Shown here piece after piece: positions 1 through 8,483 of a DNA stretch of 64,000 bases; positions within the stretch are counted from its first letter, which is position 1, and the number at the start of each line of letters is the position of its first letter. Made by a program: the position numbers and the translations under genes. The notes under the pieces were generated by a model. That model was given only the letters and a program-made list of their open reading frames with translations. It did not search any database and was not told the origin of the DNA. This stretch comes from Curtobacterium sp. UCD-KPL2560 (GTDB lineage: Bacteria > Actinomycetota > Actinomycetes > Actinomycetales > Microbacteriaceae). The DNA lies in contig NZ_MCIG01000002.1 in assembly GCF_001705035.1 (NCBI RefSeq), positions 45,417 through 109,416 on the forward strand, written 5' to 3'.

Positions 1-1
1 C

Positions 2-550
2 CACGCCGAGGTCGTCGTCGACCCCGCGGTCCCGATCGAGTCCTGGGGACTGTCGGACTCCGGCCGCGCCCGGGCGTCCGGCGCGCACCGCGTCGCGTGG
101 GCACCCGGGGTGCGCCGGATCGTCTCGAGCACCGAGCGCAAGGCCGTCGAGACCGCGGCCGTCCTCGGCGCGGCGGTCGGTGTGGTGCCGGAGCAGGACG
201 CGCGGCTCGGCGAGATCGACCGGAGCGCGACCGGCTACCTGCCTCCCGAGGCGTTCGAACCGGTGGTCGACGCGTTCTTCGCGCGGCCCGAGGAGTCGGT
301 GCGAGGGTGGGAGCGGGCGGTCGACGCGCAGCGCCGGATCGTCGGGGCGGTCCGCGACCTCACCGCCGCCGCCGGTCGGGGCACGGACGTCACCGTGGTG
401 GCCCACGGCGCTGTCGGGGCGCTGCTCCTCGCCGACCTGCGGGGCGAGCCCGTCTCGCGGCGCCTGGACCAGCCGGGCATGGGCAGCGTGTTCACGTTCG
501 ACCCGCGCACCTGGCGGGCGCTGAGCGGCTGGACCCGCCTCGACCCCTGA
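2..550 (+). CDS. Histidine phosphatase family protein (5' end outside window)
   Basis: The reading frame is open from base 2 to the stop at 550, so the start lies upstream of the window. The visible part begins HAEVVVDP, consistent with the residues just after an N-terminal RHG/RHA motif of the phosphoglycerate-mutase-like histidine phosphatases. It continues with ESWGLSDSGRARA, the usual segment after that motif, a SSTERKAVETA segment (the second conserved arginine region), and VVAHGAVGALLL, which carries the second catalytic histidine. These enzymes remove phosphate from small molecules or proteins through a phosphohistidine; the substrate cannot be read from sequence. The GTG at 110 would drop the first conserved segment and is unlikely to be the true start. 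Confidence 0.8.
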   Translation, partial: HAEVVVDPAVPIESWGLSDSGRARASGAHRVAWAPGVRRIVSSTERKAVETAAVLGAAVGVVPEQDARLGEIDRSATGYLPPEAFEPVVDAFFARPEESVRGWERAVDAQRRIVGAVRDLTAAAGRGTDVTVVAHGAVGALLLADLRGEPVSRRLDQPGMGSVFTFDPRTWRALSGWTRLDP

Positions 551-588
551 CCCGAGCCGGAGGTGCCGGCCTCGGGGAGGATGGCGTC

Positions 589-1020
589 ATGGTCAGCGCT
601 GTGCAGCTCATCCGGTCCTCGTCCCTCAGCTCGGTCGCCGAGTACGCCTACGCCGCGACCGCACCGGCCGATGCGCGGCTCGTCTTCCTGGCGGGGGCCT
701 GCCCACTCGACGCGGACGGCCGCACGGTCGCCGTCGGCGACCACGCCGGGCAGGCCGCCGCCTGCGTCGCGAACCTGCGCCAGGCGCTCGCGGACGCCGG
801 CGCCGCCCTCGAGGACGTCGTCTCGACCCGGGTGCTCGTGGCCTCGACGCGGCAGGCCGACCTCGTCGCCGCGTGGCAGGTCGTCCGCGACGCCTTCGGG
901 GAGCACGACGTGCCGAGCACGCTGCTCGGCGTCACCGTCCTCGGCTACGACGACCAACTGGTCGAGATCGAGGCGGTGGCCGCGGTGCTCGACGGCCCGC
1001 GCGTCGAGCGCGCGGCCTGA
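589..1020 (+). CDS. RidA/YER057c/UK114 family protein
   Basis: A 143-residue protein, slightly longer than the usual 120-130 residues of the Rid family. It shows VFLAGACPLDADGRTVAVGDHAGQ near the N-terminus, then a LRQALADAGAALEDVVSTRVLVAS block typical of the family fold, and an IEAVAAV end. RidA proteins hydrolyse reactive enamine/imine intermediates made by PLP enzymes. The canonical arginine that binds the carboxylate in RidA proper is not clearly placed, so it may belong to another Rid subgroup. The ATG at 589 follows GGGGAGGATGG, a good ribosome site. It lies 38 nt after the histidine phosphatase and may be co-transcribed with it. Confidence 0.75.
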   Translation: MVSAVQLIRSSSLSSVAEYAYAATAPADARLVFLAGACPLDADGRTVAVGDHAGQAAACVANLRQALADAGAALEDVVSTRVLVASTRQADLVAAWQVVRDAFGEHDVPSTLLGVTVLGYDDQLVEIEAVAAVLDGPRVERAA

Positions 1021-1093
1021 CGGGACGGCCGGTCGCGACGGCCGGGCACGCGTCGACCTGGTCCGGTGGCCCGCGCCCGTGACGCGACCGTGT

Positions 1094-1142
1094 GACGGAC
1101 GGGAGGCGCGGCACCGACCGGTACCGCGCCTCCCTTCCGTCC
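1094..1142. terminator. Dispersed palindrome, copy A (bidirectional terminator)
   Basis: GGACGGGAGGCGCGG and its near-perfect complement CCGCGCCTCCCTTCCGTCC form a long GC-rich stem between two convergent genes (ridA-like on plus, SDR on minus). One extra T breaks the right arm. The same arms recur at 8731, 10250 and 12816, each time between convergent genes, which supports a terminator role on both strands. Confidence 0.65.
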
Positions 1143-1151
1143 GGTGGTGCG

Positions 1152-2114
1152 TCAGCGACGCGAGCGGCCGAGCACGACCGTGCCCACCACCGCGGCGATG
1201 CCCGCCCACAGGAGCGGGCGGGTGACGCGGCGGCGCTTCGCGACCCAGCCACCGTCGGTCGCGTTCGCGTGGTCGGCGGGCGCGTAGAGGTTGCCGTCGG
1301 TGGGCGCCTGGCGACCGCGGAGCGCGAACACCTCGACAGCGGGACGGGTGATCCGGTGGAAGATCCCGGGGACGATGAACTCGGCGGGGACGAGCGCCGC
1401 CTGCAGGCGTCCGACGTAGCGGTTGCGCTTCGGGTGCAGCGCCTGGCGGACGACGGCCTTCGCGGCGCGCTCGACCGACACGGTCGGCGGCAGCGGGTGC
1501 GACGCCTTGTCGGTGTAGTTGGCGCCGTTCTGGTAGATCGGGGTGTCGATCGTCGACGGCAGCACCGCGCCGAAGCGGATCCGGGTGCCCTGGTGCTCGT
1601 CGGCGAGCACGTCCATCAGGCCGAGGGCTGCGTGCTTGCTCGTCACGTACGCCGACTGGTACGGCGCGGACAGCAGCGACTGGATGGAGCCGACGAGCAC
1701 GTAGGTGCCCTCGCCGCGCTGCTTCCAGTGCGGCAGGAGCGCCTTCACGGCGTGCACGTGCCCGTGCAGGTTCGTGTCGACGACCCGCTTGAAGGCCTCG
1801 ACGGGGGTCTGCTCGAACAGGCCGTACACGAACAGGGCGGCGTTGCCGACGAAGACGTCGATGCGGCCGAAGCGCGTGGTCGTCGTGGCGACGAGGTCGC
1901 GGACCTGGTGTTCGTCGGCGACGTCGGTCGGGATCGCCACCGCCTCGGCACCGAGGTCGCGGCACTCCTGCGCCGCCGCCTCGAGGCTCTCCCTGCCGCG
2001 AGCGGCGAGGACGAGGGTCGCGCCCTGCCGCGCGAACTCGTGCGCGGCGGCCCTCCCGATGCCGCTCGATGCTCCGGTGACGACGACGATCTTCCCGCGG
2101 AACCGATGTGCCAT
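1152..2114 (-). CDS. SDR family oxidoreductase
   Basis: A 320-residue classical short-chain dehydrogenase. It shows the nucleotide-binding motif TGASSGIG near residue 13, the NNAG equivalent GNAA, an SxxS stretch and the catalytic YVTSK. The N-terminal half closely follows the Rossmann pattern of membrane-associated SDRs with broad ketone/aldehyde substrates. The last 25 residues are hydrophobic with basic ends (LLWAGIAAVVGTVVLG then RSRR), suggesting a C-terminal membrane anchor. The 60-70 residue C-terminal extension is typical of this subgroup, whose substrates are unknown. It stands alone on the minus strand and ends at terminator copy A. Confidence 0.85.
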   Translation of the reverse strand: MAHRFRGKIVVVTGASSGIGRAAAHEFARQGATLVLAARGRESLEAAAQECRDLGAEAVAIPTDVADEHQVRDLVATTTTRFGRIDVFVGNAALFVYGLFEQTPVEAFKRVVDTNLHGHVHAVKALLPHWKQRGEGTYVLVGSIQSLLSAPYQSAYVTSKHAALGLMDVLADEHQGTRIRFGAVLPSTIDTPIYQNGANYTDKASHPLPPTVSVERAAKAVVRQALHPKRNRYVGRLQAALVPAEFIVPGIFHRITRPAVEVFALRGRQAPTDGNLYAPADHANATDGGWVAKRRRVTRPLLWAGIAAVVGTVVLGRSRR

Positions 2115-2289
2115 GTCCCCATCGGTACCCGGTGCGGCCTGCGGTGCCGTCCAGCGGGTCGTCCACCGGACACCCGACGTCGACGGGCGACGGGCGACGG
2201 CCGCGGCGAGCGCACGAGCCGGGCGGGGTCGTCACGACCGCGCCCCGGCAGCGTGCGCGGTCGTCGGGTGTCGCGACGACCGGGCACCG

Positions 2290-2817
2290 TCAGCGTGCGC
2301 GCTTCGGCCACACCGTGGAGCTGACGGCCCACAGGAGTTCGACGCCGAGCACGACCCCGAGGACCGGGAGCCACGCGACGAGGGCTGCCGTGCGCTCCCC
2401 GGTACCGAACGCGAGCACGAACGCTCCGATGACGCCGGCCGCGACGACGACGCCGAGGCCGGTCCGGAGCACGTCGGCCCAGCACGCACGGGTGTACGCC
2501 CACCCGGTCCTGCGCTCCGGGAGCGGACGCCCCGTCCGCCAGTGGGCGAAGCGCGCGTCGGCCCAGGCGACCATGCGGCGCCCGTGCGCGAGGGAGACGC
2601 CGACGTACAGCGCGGCGAGACCGTGCATCCAGTCGGCCGTCCCGCCGCGGGCGAGGTCGAGTGCGGTCACCGTGAGCAGGACGACGTCGAGGACGGGCCC
2701 GAGGGCGAGCAGGACCGCACCGGTCCGGCGGAGTCCGACGACGTACCGGAGGACCAGGCCGCCGAGCACCGCCACCCAGAAACCCGCTTCGCAGGCGACG
2801 ATGACGGCGATCAGCAC
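2290..2817 (-). CDS. Conserved membrane protein, function unknown
   Basis: A 175-residue protein with about four hydrophobic segments: residues 2-25, 33-53, 115-135 and 145-165. Basic loops such as RRTG and AHGRRMVAWADARFAHWRTGR lie between them. I do not recognise a functional domain. The start is ATG at 2817. It diverges from the TetR-type regulator at 2901 over an 83-bp gap that carries a repeated operator-like sequence, so this membrane protein is the probable target of that regulator. This arrangement is common for small efflux or membrane-stress genes; the function stays open. Confidence 0.7.
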   Translation of the reverse strand: MLIAVIVACEAGFWVAVLGGLVLRYVVGLRRTGAVLLALGPVLDVVLLTVTALDLARGGTADWMHGLAALYVGVSLAHGRRMVAWADARFAHWRTGRPLPERRTGWAYTRACWADVLRTGLGVVVAAGVIGAFVLAFGTGERTAALVAWLPVLGVVLGVELLWAVSSTVWPKRAR

Positions 2818-2847
2818 GGGAACCCCTGGGTACCGGAGGAACGATTG

Positions 2848-2890
2848 AGTACGACTGTGTTCACAACGGCGATGCTAGTACGACTGTGTA
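2848..2890. promoter_or_regulatory. Duplicated operator-like site between divergent genes
   Basis: AGTACGACTGTGT occurs twice, at 2848-2860 and 2877-2889, 29 bp apart (about three helical turns centre to centre). The second copy reads GTACGACTGTGTAC, with GTAC at both ends. It lies between the membrane protein (minus) and the TetR-type gene (plus). A dimer or dimer pair of the regulator bound here would control both genes. Confidence 0.55.
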
Positions 2891-2900
2891 CGATCGGCAC

Positions 2901-3533
2901 GTGCCCCGCCTGATCGACCACGACGAACGCGACCGGCAGATCGGCGACGCCGCCTGGCGGGTCCTCACGCGCGACGGGCTCGTGGCGTTCTCGGTCCGGA
3001 ACGTCGCCGAGGAGGCGGGCATCGCGACCGCCTCGCTGCGCCGCGCCTACCCGACCCAGGACGCCCTGCGCGTGGCCTGCCTGCGGCGCGTGGCCGCACG
3101 GGTCCAGGAGCGCATGGACGCGGTGTTCGCAGACCCCTCCCTGCGCGCGCCCGAGGTCGACCCGGTCCCCCTCGTCTCCCGGTGCCTCGAGCAGCTGCTG
3201 CCGCTCGACGACGAGCGCCGAACCGAGACCGAGGTGTTCCTCACCCTCGGGTCCGTCGCCCTGACCGATCCCGGGGTGCGTGCGGCGTGGGACGAGGCCG
3301 ACCGCGCGGTGCGGTCCGCGTGCGCGTCGCTCCTCGCACTGCTGAACCCGTCCGGGACCGGGAGCGGAGCACCGGCCCCGACCGAGCGCCGGGTCGCGCG
3401 GCTCCACGCCCTCCTCGACGGGCTCGCCCTGCACCTGGCGCACCGTCCCCGGCAGGACGACGTCGGGTGGGCACGCGAGCTCCTGGCCGAGGAACTCGCT
3501 CGCCTGCGGACCGAGGGCGGCCCGACCCGCTGA
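2901..3533 (+). CDS. TetR/AcrR family transcriptional regulator
   Basis: A protein of about 210 residues. The N-terminal helix-turn-helix region reads FSVRNVAEEAGIATASLRRAYPTQDAL, the usual TetR pattern of a helix, turn, recognition helix and following YxxK/DAL segment; the rest is an alpha-helical ligand domain without recognisable specificity. Two in-frame GTG codons are possible, 2886 and 2901. The first lies inside the duplicated operator-like sequence, so I prefer 2901. A TACGAT box at 2889-2894 would put transcription close to 2901, so a leaderless mRNA is possible. It is divergent from a membrane protein that it probably represses. Confidence 0.85.
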   Translation: MPRLIDHDERDRQIGDAAWRVLTRDGLVAFSVRNVAEEAGIATASLRRAYPTQDALRVACLRRVAARVQERMDAVFADPSLRAPEVDPVPLVSRCLEQLLPLDDERRTETEVFLTLGSVALTDPGVRAAWDEADRAVRSACASLLALLNPSGTGSGAPAPTERRVARLHALLDGLALHLAHRPRQDDVGWARELLAEELARLRTEGGPTR

Positions 3534-3584
3534 ACCCGTCACGGCTCCTGGCCGCCGCACGGCACGGGGTGGGACGATGGCCCC

Positions 3585-3851
3585 ATGCCGAAGGACGAGC
3601 TGACCGTCGCCGAAGCGACGGCGATCGCGGAACACGCCCGGTCCGGGGCGCTCCCGCTCGACGACCCCGAGGTGCGCAAGGTCGTCGAGCAGGCGAACCG
3701 CACGCTCGTGCGGGCGCAGATGTGGGGTGACGACGACCGCAGTCCGCGCCTGCGTCGGCGCCGTCGGTTCATCGTCGGCGGGGCGCTCGTGATGGTGCTC
3801 GTGTGGGTCGTCGGCCTCCTCGGGCCCCTGCTGCTCCGCCTCGGCGTCTGA
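3585..3851 (+). CDS. Small single-pass membrane protein, unknown function
   Basis: An 88-residue protein. The N-terminal half is charged and helical (LTVAEATAIAEHARSG... then VRKVVEQANRTLVRAQ), followed by a strongly basic RLRRRRR and one hydrophobic segment (about residues 62-85). The charge pattern predicts a cytosolic N-terminus. ATG at 3585. It follows the TetR gene by 51 nt on the same strand and may share its transcript. No domain recognised. Confidence 0.6.
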   Translation: MPKDELTVAEATAIAEHARSGALPLDDPEVRKVVEQANRTLVRAQMWGDDDRSPRLRRRRRFIVGGALVMVLVWVVGLLGPLLLRLGV

Positions 3852-4042
3852 CCCGGCGACGCCCCTGGGCGATGCCGCGACGCCCCGCGTGCGGACCCGC
3901 CACGTCCTTGGTGCGAACGCGCGACGCCCCGCGCACGACCGGGCGACGCCCGTCGTCCAACGTCGCCGATACCAGTCCAACCTGCGCGACACCCCTGGAC
4001 GCGGACTTGCCGAGTGATGCTCGACCCGATTGACTCGGGCGC

Positions 4043-5350
4043 GTGACGAGCACCACCGGCAGCCACGCCTCCCCCACGTGGACGGCGTCCGTCCGGGACG
4101 ACACGGGGCCGATCGTCCTGAGCGCTCTGCGCGCGTCGTGGCACCCGCTCGCGAAGCAGACCGTGGTCGCGGTCCTCATCGTCGCCGCCGCGGTGACGAG
4201 CACGGTCGTGCAGGGACTCGACGTCACCGACGCGCGTGCCATGTGGTCCGGCGTCGGCCTCGCGCTCGTCGGGCTGGTCGCCGCGGGGGCGATGGCACGG
4301 TGGCCCGCGGTCACCCGTCTCGAACTGCTCGTCCCCGCACTCGACTTCCTGGCGATCGGACTCCTCCGCTACGGCACGGGCGACGCTCGGTCGGTGTTCC
4401 TGGCGATCGTCGTGCTCCCGGTGATCTGGATGGCGACGAACCCGGGCCGGCAGCACGTGGTGTACCCCCTGGTCGGGACGGCCGCGACGCTCATGCTGTC
4501 CTACGCGATCGCGCCGCGGACCCCGCAGCCGAGCGAACTCGTCCGACTCGTGCTCGCCCTGCTCGTCTACGCCGCCGCGGCAGCGGTCACGAACGAGCTC
4601 GCACGCCTGTCCGGGCTGCAGCTCGACACCGCGCAGCGCCGCCGCCGGATCGCCGAGGGCGAGATCGGTCGCGCGGCGCTCGTGCAGCAGTCCCTGCTCC
4701 CGACGACCGCCGCCGGGCTGCCCGACGAGTTCCGCGCCGTCGGGGTCTGCATCCCGGCCCGGACCGTCGGCGGCGACTTCTACGACTGGTTCCCCACCGC
4801 CGACGGTGCAGCGTTCACCCTCGGCGACGTGATGGGCAAGGGCGTCGGCGCGGGCATGATCGCCGCCGCGGTGCGCTCCCTCATCCGCAGCACCGTCGAC
4901 GAGTCCGACCCGGCCGTCGCGGTCCGTCGCGCTGCCACGGGGCTGGCGACCGGCGTCTCCGACCTGACGAGCGGGCAGTTCACCACCTGCTTCCACTTCC
5001 GCGTCGCCCGGGACGGCCGGGCGCGGTGGGTCGACGCCGGACACGGGCTCGCCGTGCTCCGCCGGGCCGACGGCACCGTCCACCCCCTGCGCGCGGCGCA
5101 CCTGCCGATCGGCGTCGGCACCGAGTGGACCGCTGACCAGACCGACCTGGAGCCCGGCGACGTCGTCGTGGCGGTGAGCGACGGCGTGCTCGACCTGTTC
5201 GGCGGCGACCTCGACGCGGTCGAGCGCTTCGAGGCCTGGGTCGCGGAACGGCAGCACCCGCAGCAGATCGTCGACGGCATCGCCGAGCTCGCCCACGCCG
5301 GTGACCACCCGGACGACGTGACCGTCCTGTGCGTCGGCTACCGCCCCTGA
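4043..5350 (+). CDS. Membrane-anchored PP2C/SpoIIE-type serine phosphatase
   Basis: A 435-residue protein starting at GTG 4043. Residues 1-185 hold about six hydrophobic segments. A short linker helix (residues 186-212) leads to a SpoIIE/PPM phosphatase domain to the end. Metal-binding motifs are visible: GGDFYDWF at 243-250, LGDVMGKGVGAGM at 260-272 and a late VSDGVLDL. These enzymes dephosphorylate serine/threonine proteins, often anti-sigma factor antagonists in partner-switching systems. No anti-sigma kinase or antagonist gene lies nearby, so the partner is unknown. There is no separate GAF or PAS sensor; the membrane part is the likely sensor. Confidence 0.85.
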   Translation: MTSTTGSHASPTWTASVRDDTGPIVLSALRASWHPLAKQTVVAVLIVAAAVTSTVVQGLDVTDARAMWSGVGLALVGLVAAGAMARWPAVTRLELLVPALDFLAIGLLRYGTGDARSVFLAIVVLPVIWMATNPGRQHVVYPLVGTAATLMLSYAIAPRTPQPSELVRLVLALLVYAAAAAVTNELARLSGLQLDTAQRRRRIAEGEIGRAALVQQSLLPTTAAGLPDEFRAVGVCIPARTVGGDFYDWFPTADGAAFTLGDVMGKGVGAGMIAAAVRSLIRSTVDESDPAVAVRRAATGLATGVSDLTSGQFTTCFHFRVARDGRARWVDAGHGLAVLRRADGTVHPLRAAHLPIGVGTEWTADQTDLEPGDVVVAVSDGVLDLFGGDLDAVERFEAWVAERQHPQQIVDGIAELAHAGDHPDDVTVLCVGYRP

Positions 5351-5460
5351 CACCGCCCGACGCAGGCCGACACAGCCTGACACAGCCCGACGCAGGCCGA
5401 CACAGCCCGACGCAGGCCGACACAGCCCGACGCAGCCTGACACAGCCCGACGCAGCGTGA
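5341..5460. repeat. Decameric tandem repeat at the phosphatase stop codon
   Basis: About eleven near-identical 10-nt units follow one another, alternating between CGCAGGCCGA, CACAGCCCGA and CACAGCCTGA. The last codons and stop of the phosphatase gene (CCGCCCCTGA) fit the same decamer, so the array starts in the gene's own 3' end. The region from here to 5710 has no gene: after the array I see only GC-rich sequence and the leader of the GH16 gene. Confidence 0.85.
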
Positions 5461-5710
5461 CGCGAGACGTCGCTCGGCCTCCGCGCGGGGCCGGAAAGCG
5501 CAGACGCACCGGACCCGCGACACGCCGGACGGCGCAGCCCCGGCACCACGCATCCCCGGCCGGCCGCGTGGCGCAGCGGCACGCCGACCTCCCTCGTCCG
5601 GGTGCCCCCCGAACACGGACTGGCGCACCGGGCTCGGAGGGGACAAGATCCTCCAGCCCCCCACCCACACCCGCCGGAGCACCCGTCCGGTCCAGCACAG
5701 GGACCACCTC

Positions 5711-6592
5711 ATGCCCCAGCACCACGACGCGCTCGACCGCCGTCGCTTCCTGACCCTCGGCCTCGCCGGCGGTGCCACCGCGGCCGTGGCCGGCTCCGCG
5801 TTCTTCGCGACCGACAGCGCGTCCGCCGCGACCCGTCGGACCACGAGCACGACGCCGACGGCCGGCACCACCACCGCGCTCCTCGCCGCCGACGAGTTCA
5901 ACGGCCCCGCCGGGACCGCCCCGAACCCCGGCATCTGGCGCTTCGACACCGGCGCCGGCGGCTGGGGCAACGCGGAGCTCGAGACCTACACGGACTCCCG
6001 CCGGAACGCCGCCCTCGACGGCAACGGCAACCTCGTCATCACGGCGATCCGGGAGGCCGACGGGTCGTACACCTCCGCCCGGCTGAAGACCGAGAGCACC
6101 TTCACCGCCCAGTACGGCCGGGTCGAGGCCCGCATCCGCATCCCGCGCGGGCAGGGCATCTGGCCGGCGTTCTGGATGCTCGGCGCCGACATCGGCCAGG
6201 TCGGCTGGCCGGCCTGCGGTGAGATCGACGTGATGGAGAACGTCGGGTACGAGCCGACGGTCGTCCACGCGACCGTGCACGGCCCGGGCTACTCCGGCGC
6301 CTCCGGCCTGTCGGCCGCGTACACGAACCCGACCGGCACGGCCTTCGCCGACGACTTCCACGTCTTCGGTGTCGACTGGCGCCCGGGTTCGATCACGTGG
6401 CTCGTGGACGGGGTCGCGCAGCGGACGGTCACCCGTGCCGACGTGGGCGCGAACCCGTGGGTGTTCGACAAGCCGTTCTTCGTGCTCCTCAACGTCGCCG
6501 TCGGCGGCACGTGGCCGGGGTCGCCCGACGCGACGACCCGGTTCCCGCAGCAGATGCTCGTCGACTGGGTGCGCGTCTCGCAGCTCGCCTAG
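5711..6592 (+). CDS. Exported GH16 family beta-glucanase
   Basis: A 293-residue glycoside hydrolase. The N-terminus has a Tat-type signal (RRRFLTLG at residues 10-17, hydrophobic stretch, ASA cleavage region near 37-39). The catalytic motif is EIDVME at 171-176, with E171 as nucleophile and E176 as acid/base, the ExDxxE form seen in laminarinases and lichenases. Aromatic substrate-binding residues appear in WPAFWML and VDWRPGSITW. It should cleave beta-1,3 or mixed beta-1,3/1,4 glucans of plant, algal or fungal walls outside the cell. No carbohydrate-binding module follows. It stands alone; no sugar transporter adjoins it. ATG at 5711. Confidence 0.9.
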   Translation: MPQHHDALDRRRFLTLGLAGGATAAVAGSAFFATDSASAATRRTTSTTPTAGTTTALLAADEFNGPAGTAPNPGIWRFDTGAGGWGNAELETYTDSRRNAALDGNGNLVITAIREADGSYTSARLKTESTFTAQYGRVEARIRIPRGQGIWPAFWMLGADIGQVGWPACGEIDVMENVGYEPTVVHATVHGPGYSGASGLSAAYTNPTGTAFADDFHVFGVDWRPGSITWLVDGVAQRTVTRADVGANPWVFDKPFFVLLNVAVGGTWPGSPDATTRFPQQMLVDWVRVSQLA

Positions 6593-6669
6593 CAGGACGG
6601 TCCGTCCCGCGGTCGCGTGGACCACACGACCGGACCCGCCCACAGGACGGCCGACGGCGGCTGACCGCC

Positions 6670-6735
6670 GCCGCAGCGGCGGGATCCGCGCGGCCGCCTC
6701 CGCGGCGGGACCCGGACGGCCACCTCAGCGGCGCG
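6670..6735. repeat. Imperfect tandem repeat overlapping a gene 3' end
   Basis: Three imperfect units of roughly 27 nt share the core GCGGCGGGAYCCG followed by CGGCC-CCT. The third unit is the 3' end, including the stop codon (TCA on plus at 6725-6727), of the small membrane protein gene on the minus strand. The first two units lie just downstream of that stop. Confidence 0.55.
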
Positions 6736-6934
6736 ACCGCGCCAGCAGCCAGAGGTACGTCGCGTGCCCGACCAGGGCCAGGCCGAAGAACACCGCGGCG
6801 ACGGCGTACACGCGGTCGAGCTTGCCCTGGCCGATCACGAGCATCACGACGCAGAAGACGACGGCCGCGGCGAGCACGCCGACCTGGATCGTCGACCAGA
6901 CGCGACGGAAACGGGGCATGCCGGAGTCGTCCAC
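6725..6934 (-). CDS. Small two-helix membrane protein
   Basis: A 69-residue protein from GTG 6934, which is preceded by AGGATGGACTC; an ATG at 6919 would give 64 residues. Two hydrophobic segments (about residues 16-35 and 43-62) are separated by a short GQGKLDRVY loop. It resembles many small uncharacterised actinobacterial membrane proteins. It is transcribed toward the GH16 gene, and its stop codon lies inside the tandem repeat at 6670-6735. Confidence 0.6.
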   Translation of the reverse strand: MDDSGMPRFRRVWSTIQVGVLAAAVVFCVVMLVIGQGKLDRVYAVAAVFFGLALVGHATYLWLLARSRR

Positions 6935-6990
6935 GAGTCCATCCTGCCCGATCGCGGCCCGGGCACGGTGCCCGGCCCGGTCGGTCGTGC

Positions 6991-7332
6991 TCACTTCTCG
7001 GGGTCGTGGCCCCAGTTCATGAGCGAGTAGCGCCACTTCGAGTCGTGCGCGTCGCCCTTCGGCTCCTGCTTGCTGTGCCGGGCCACGTACCCGACGACCT
7101 TGCGCATGTGCGCGTAGTCGTCGTCGGTGTAGTCACCCTGCTGCTTCTCGAGGATCCGGACGATGTGGCGCCCGCTCTCGTGCCCGGTGGACTCGCCGCC
7201 GCTCGACGGCTTCTGCCCGACCTCCTTCGACTCGTCGGAGTCCAGCCACCGCTGCAGCTCCGACGCGGTCATGTTGACGGCGTCGGCGAAGTCGTCGCGG
7301 GTCTGCTGCTCGTCGTGCTGGTCGTCGCTCAT
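6991..7332 (-). CDS. DUF3140 domain-containing protein
   Basis: A 113-residue protein that matches DUF3140 end to end: DDFADAVNMTASELQRWL at the start, SGRHIVRILEK in the middle, HMRKVVGYVARH and the closing WRYSLMNWGHDP. The family is DNA-associated in annotation but has no proven function; members often sit beside general-stress genes. I chose ATG 7332; the longer frame upstream lacks family similarity. It diverges from the SDR gene at 7484, and the 150-bp gap probably carries both promoters. Confidence 0.85.
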   Translation of the reverse strand: MSDDQHDEQQTRDDFADAVNMTASELQRWLDSDESKEVGQKPSSGGESTGHESGRHIVRILEKQQGDYTDDDYAHMRKVVGYVARHSKQEPKGDAHDSKWRYSLMNWGHDPEK

Positions 7333-7483
7333 GGCGGTCACGCTGCCCGTGCAGCCTGGGCGGCCGCGCAGGAGCCCGTGTCCCCCGGAACGGTGCGCAC
7401 AACGGACGCCACTGCAGGTGCTTCCAGGGGTGGACGGGTTGTGTGTCCCCCGGAACACCCACCGTCGAAGGAGCCACACGAGC

Positions 7484-8422
7484 ATGACCGAGCAGGACGG
7501 GCACGCGCCCGACGACCAGGCAGCACCCGTCGACCAGTTCGTGTTCGGCGACCCGCGGACCCGCTACCCGAACGTCTCCCCCGAGCCGCAGACCCAGGAC
7601 GAGCCGGGCCTGCAGTCGCAGATGACCCCGGTCCCCGACCTGGGCGAGGGCTCCTACCGCGGCACCGGACGGCTGCAGGGGCGACGTGCGGTCATCACCG
7701 GGGCTGACTCGGGCATCGGCGCGGCCGTCGCGATCGCCTTCGCCCGCGAGGGTGCCGACGTCGTCCTCGCCTACCTGCCCGAGGAGCAGTCCGACGCCGA
7801 CCACGTGGTCGAGCAGGTCGAGGCCGCCGGTCGCCGCGCCGTGACGGTGCCGGGTGACCTGCGCGACAAGGCGTACGCGGGCGAGTTGATCGAGCGCGCC
7901 GTGGCGGACCTCGGCGGGATCGACACGGTCGTGAGCGTCGCCGGCAAGCAGCGCTGGCAGCCCGACCTGCTCGACATCACCGACGACCAGTTCGAGGCGA
8001 CGTTCGACGTCAACGTGTTCGGGCTGTTCCGGCTCGTGAAGGCCGCGCTCCCCCACCTCGAGTCCGGGTCGACCATCACGACGACCGCGTCGATGGAGGC
8101 GTACCAGCCGGCACCCGACCGGCTCGACTACGCCGCGTCGAAGGGCGCGATCAACAACTTCTCGAAGGGGCTGTCGCAGCTCCTCGTGGAGCGCGGGATC
8201 CGGGTGAACGTCGTCGCTCCGGGGCCCACCTGGACCGTCCTGCAGCCGAGCGGCGGTGTCGACCCCGAGTCGCTTCCCGAGTTCGGCAGCAGCGAGTCGC
8301 CGATGGGCCGCGCCGCGCAGCCCGCCGAGCTCGCGCCGGCCTACGTGTTCCTCGCCTCGCAGGAGTCGAGCTTCGTCGTCGGCGAGACCCTGAACGTCAA
8401 CGGCGGCATGGTCACGCCGTGA
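7484..8422 (+). CDS. SDR family oxidoreductase with N-terminal extension (stress-type)
   Basis: A 312-residue SDR. A 60-residue acidic, proline-rich N-terminal extension precedes the Rossmann motif TGADSGIG; the catalytic YAASKGAINN and a late GETLNVNGGM follow. This layout matches the group that includes Bacillus YhdF/YhxD and general stress protein 39, often annotated glucose/ribitol dehydrogenase-like, whose substrates are uncertain. ATG 7484 has GAAGGAG 11 nt upstream. A 46-codon gene with the same kind of ribosome site follows 61 nt later, and the divergent neighbour is a DUF3140 gene, which fits a stress-response setting. Confidence 0.85.
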   Translation: MTEQDGHAPDDQAAPVDQFVFGDPRTRYPNVSPEPQTQDEPGLQSQMTPVPDLGEGSYRGTGRLQGRRAVITGADSGIGAAVAIAFAREGADVVLAYLPEEQSDADHVVEQVEAAGRRAVTVPGDLRDKAYAGELIERAVADLGGIDTVVSVAGKQRWQPDLLDITDDQFEATFDVNVFGLFRLVKAALPHLESGSTITTTASMEAYQPAPDRLDYAASKGAINNFSKGLSQLLVERGIRVNVVAPGPTWTVLQPSGGVDPESLPEFGSSESPMGRAAQPAELAPAYVFLASQESSFVVGETLNVNGGMVTP

Positions 8423-8483
8423 TCGGGAATGCCGGAGCCGCCCCCGGCGTCGAACCATCCACAGACCTGCGAAGGAGCACATC

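Noticed and set aside
5351..5455. CRISPR array
   Set aside because: The decamers follow each other without unique spacers and no cas gene is near.
3539..6643. A 1034-codon minus-strand frame covering the phosphatase and GH16 genes
   Set aside because: It is antisense to two clear genes with complete catalytic motifs and has the low-complexity Arg/Gly/Val composition of GC-rich shadow frames.
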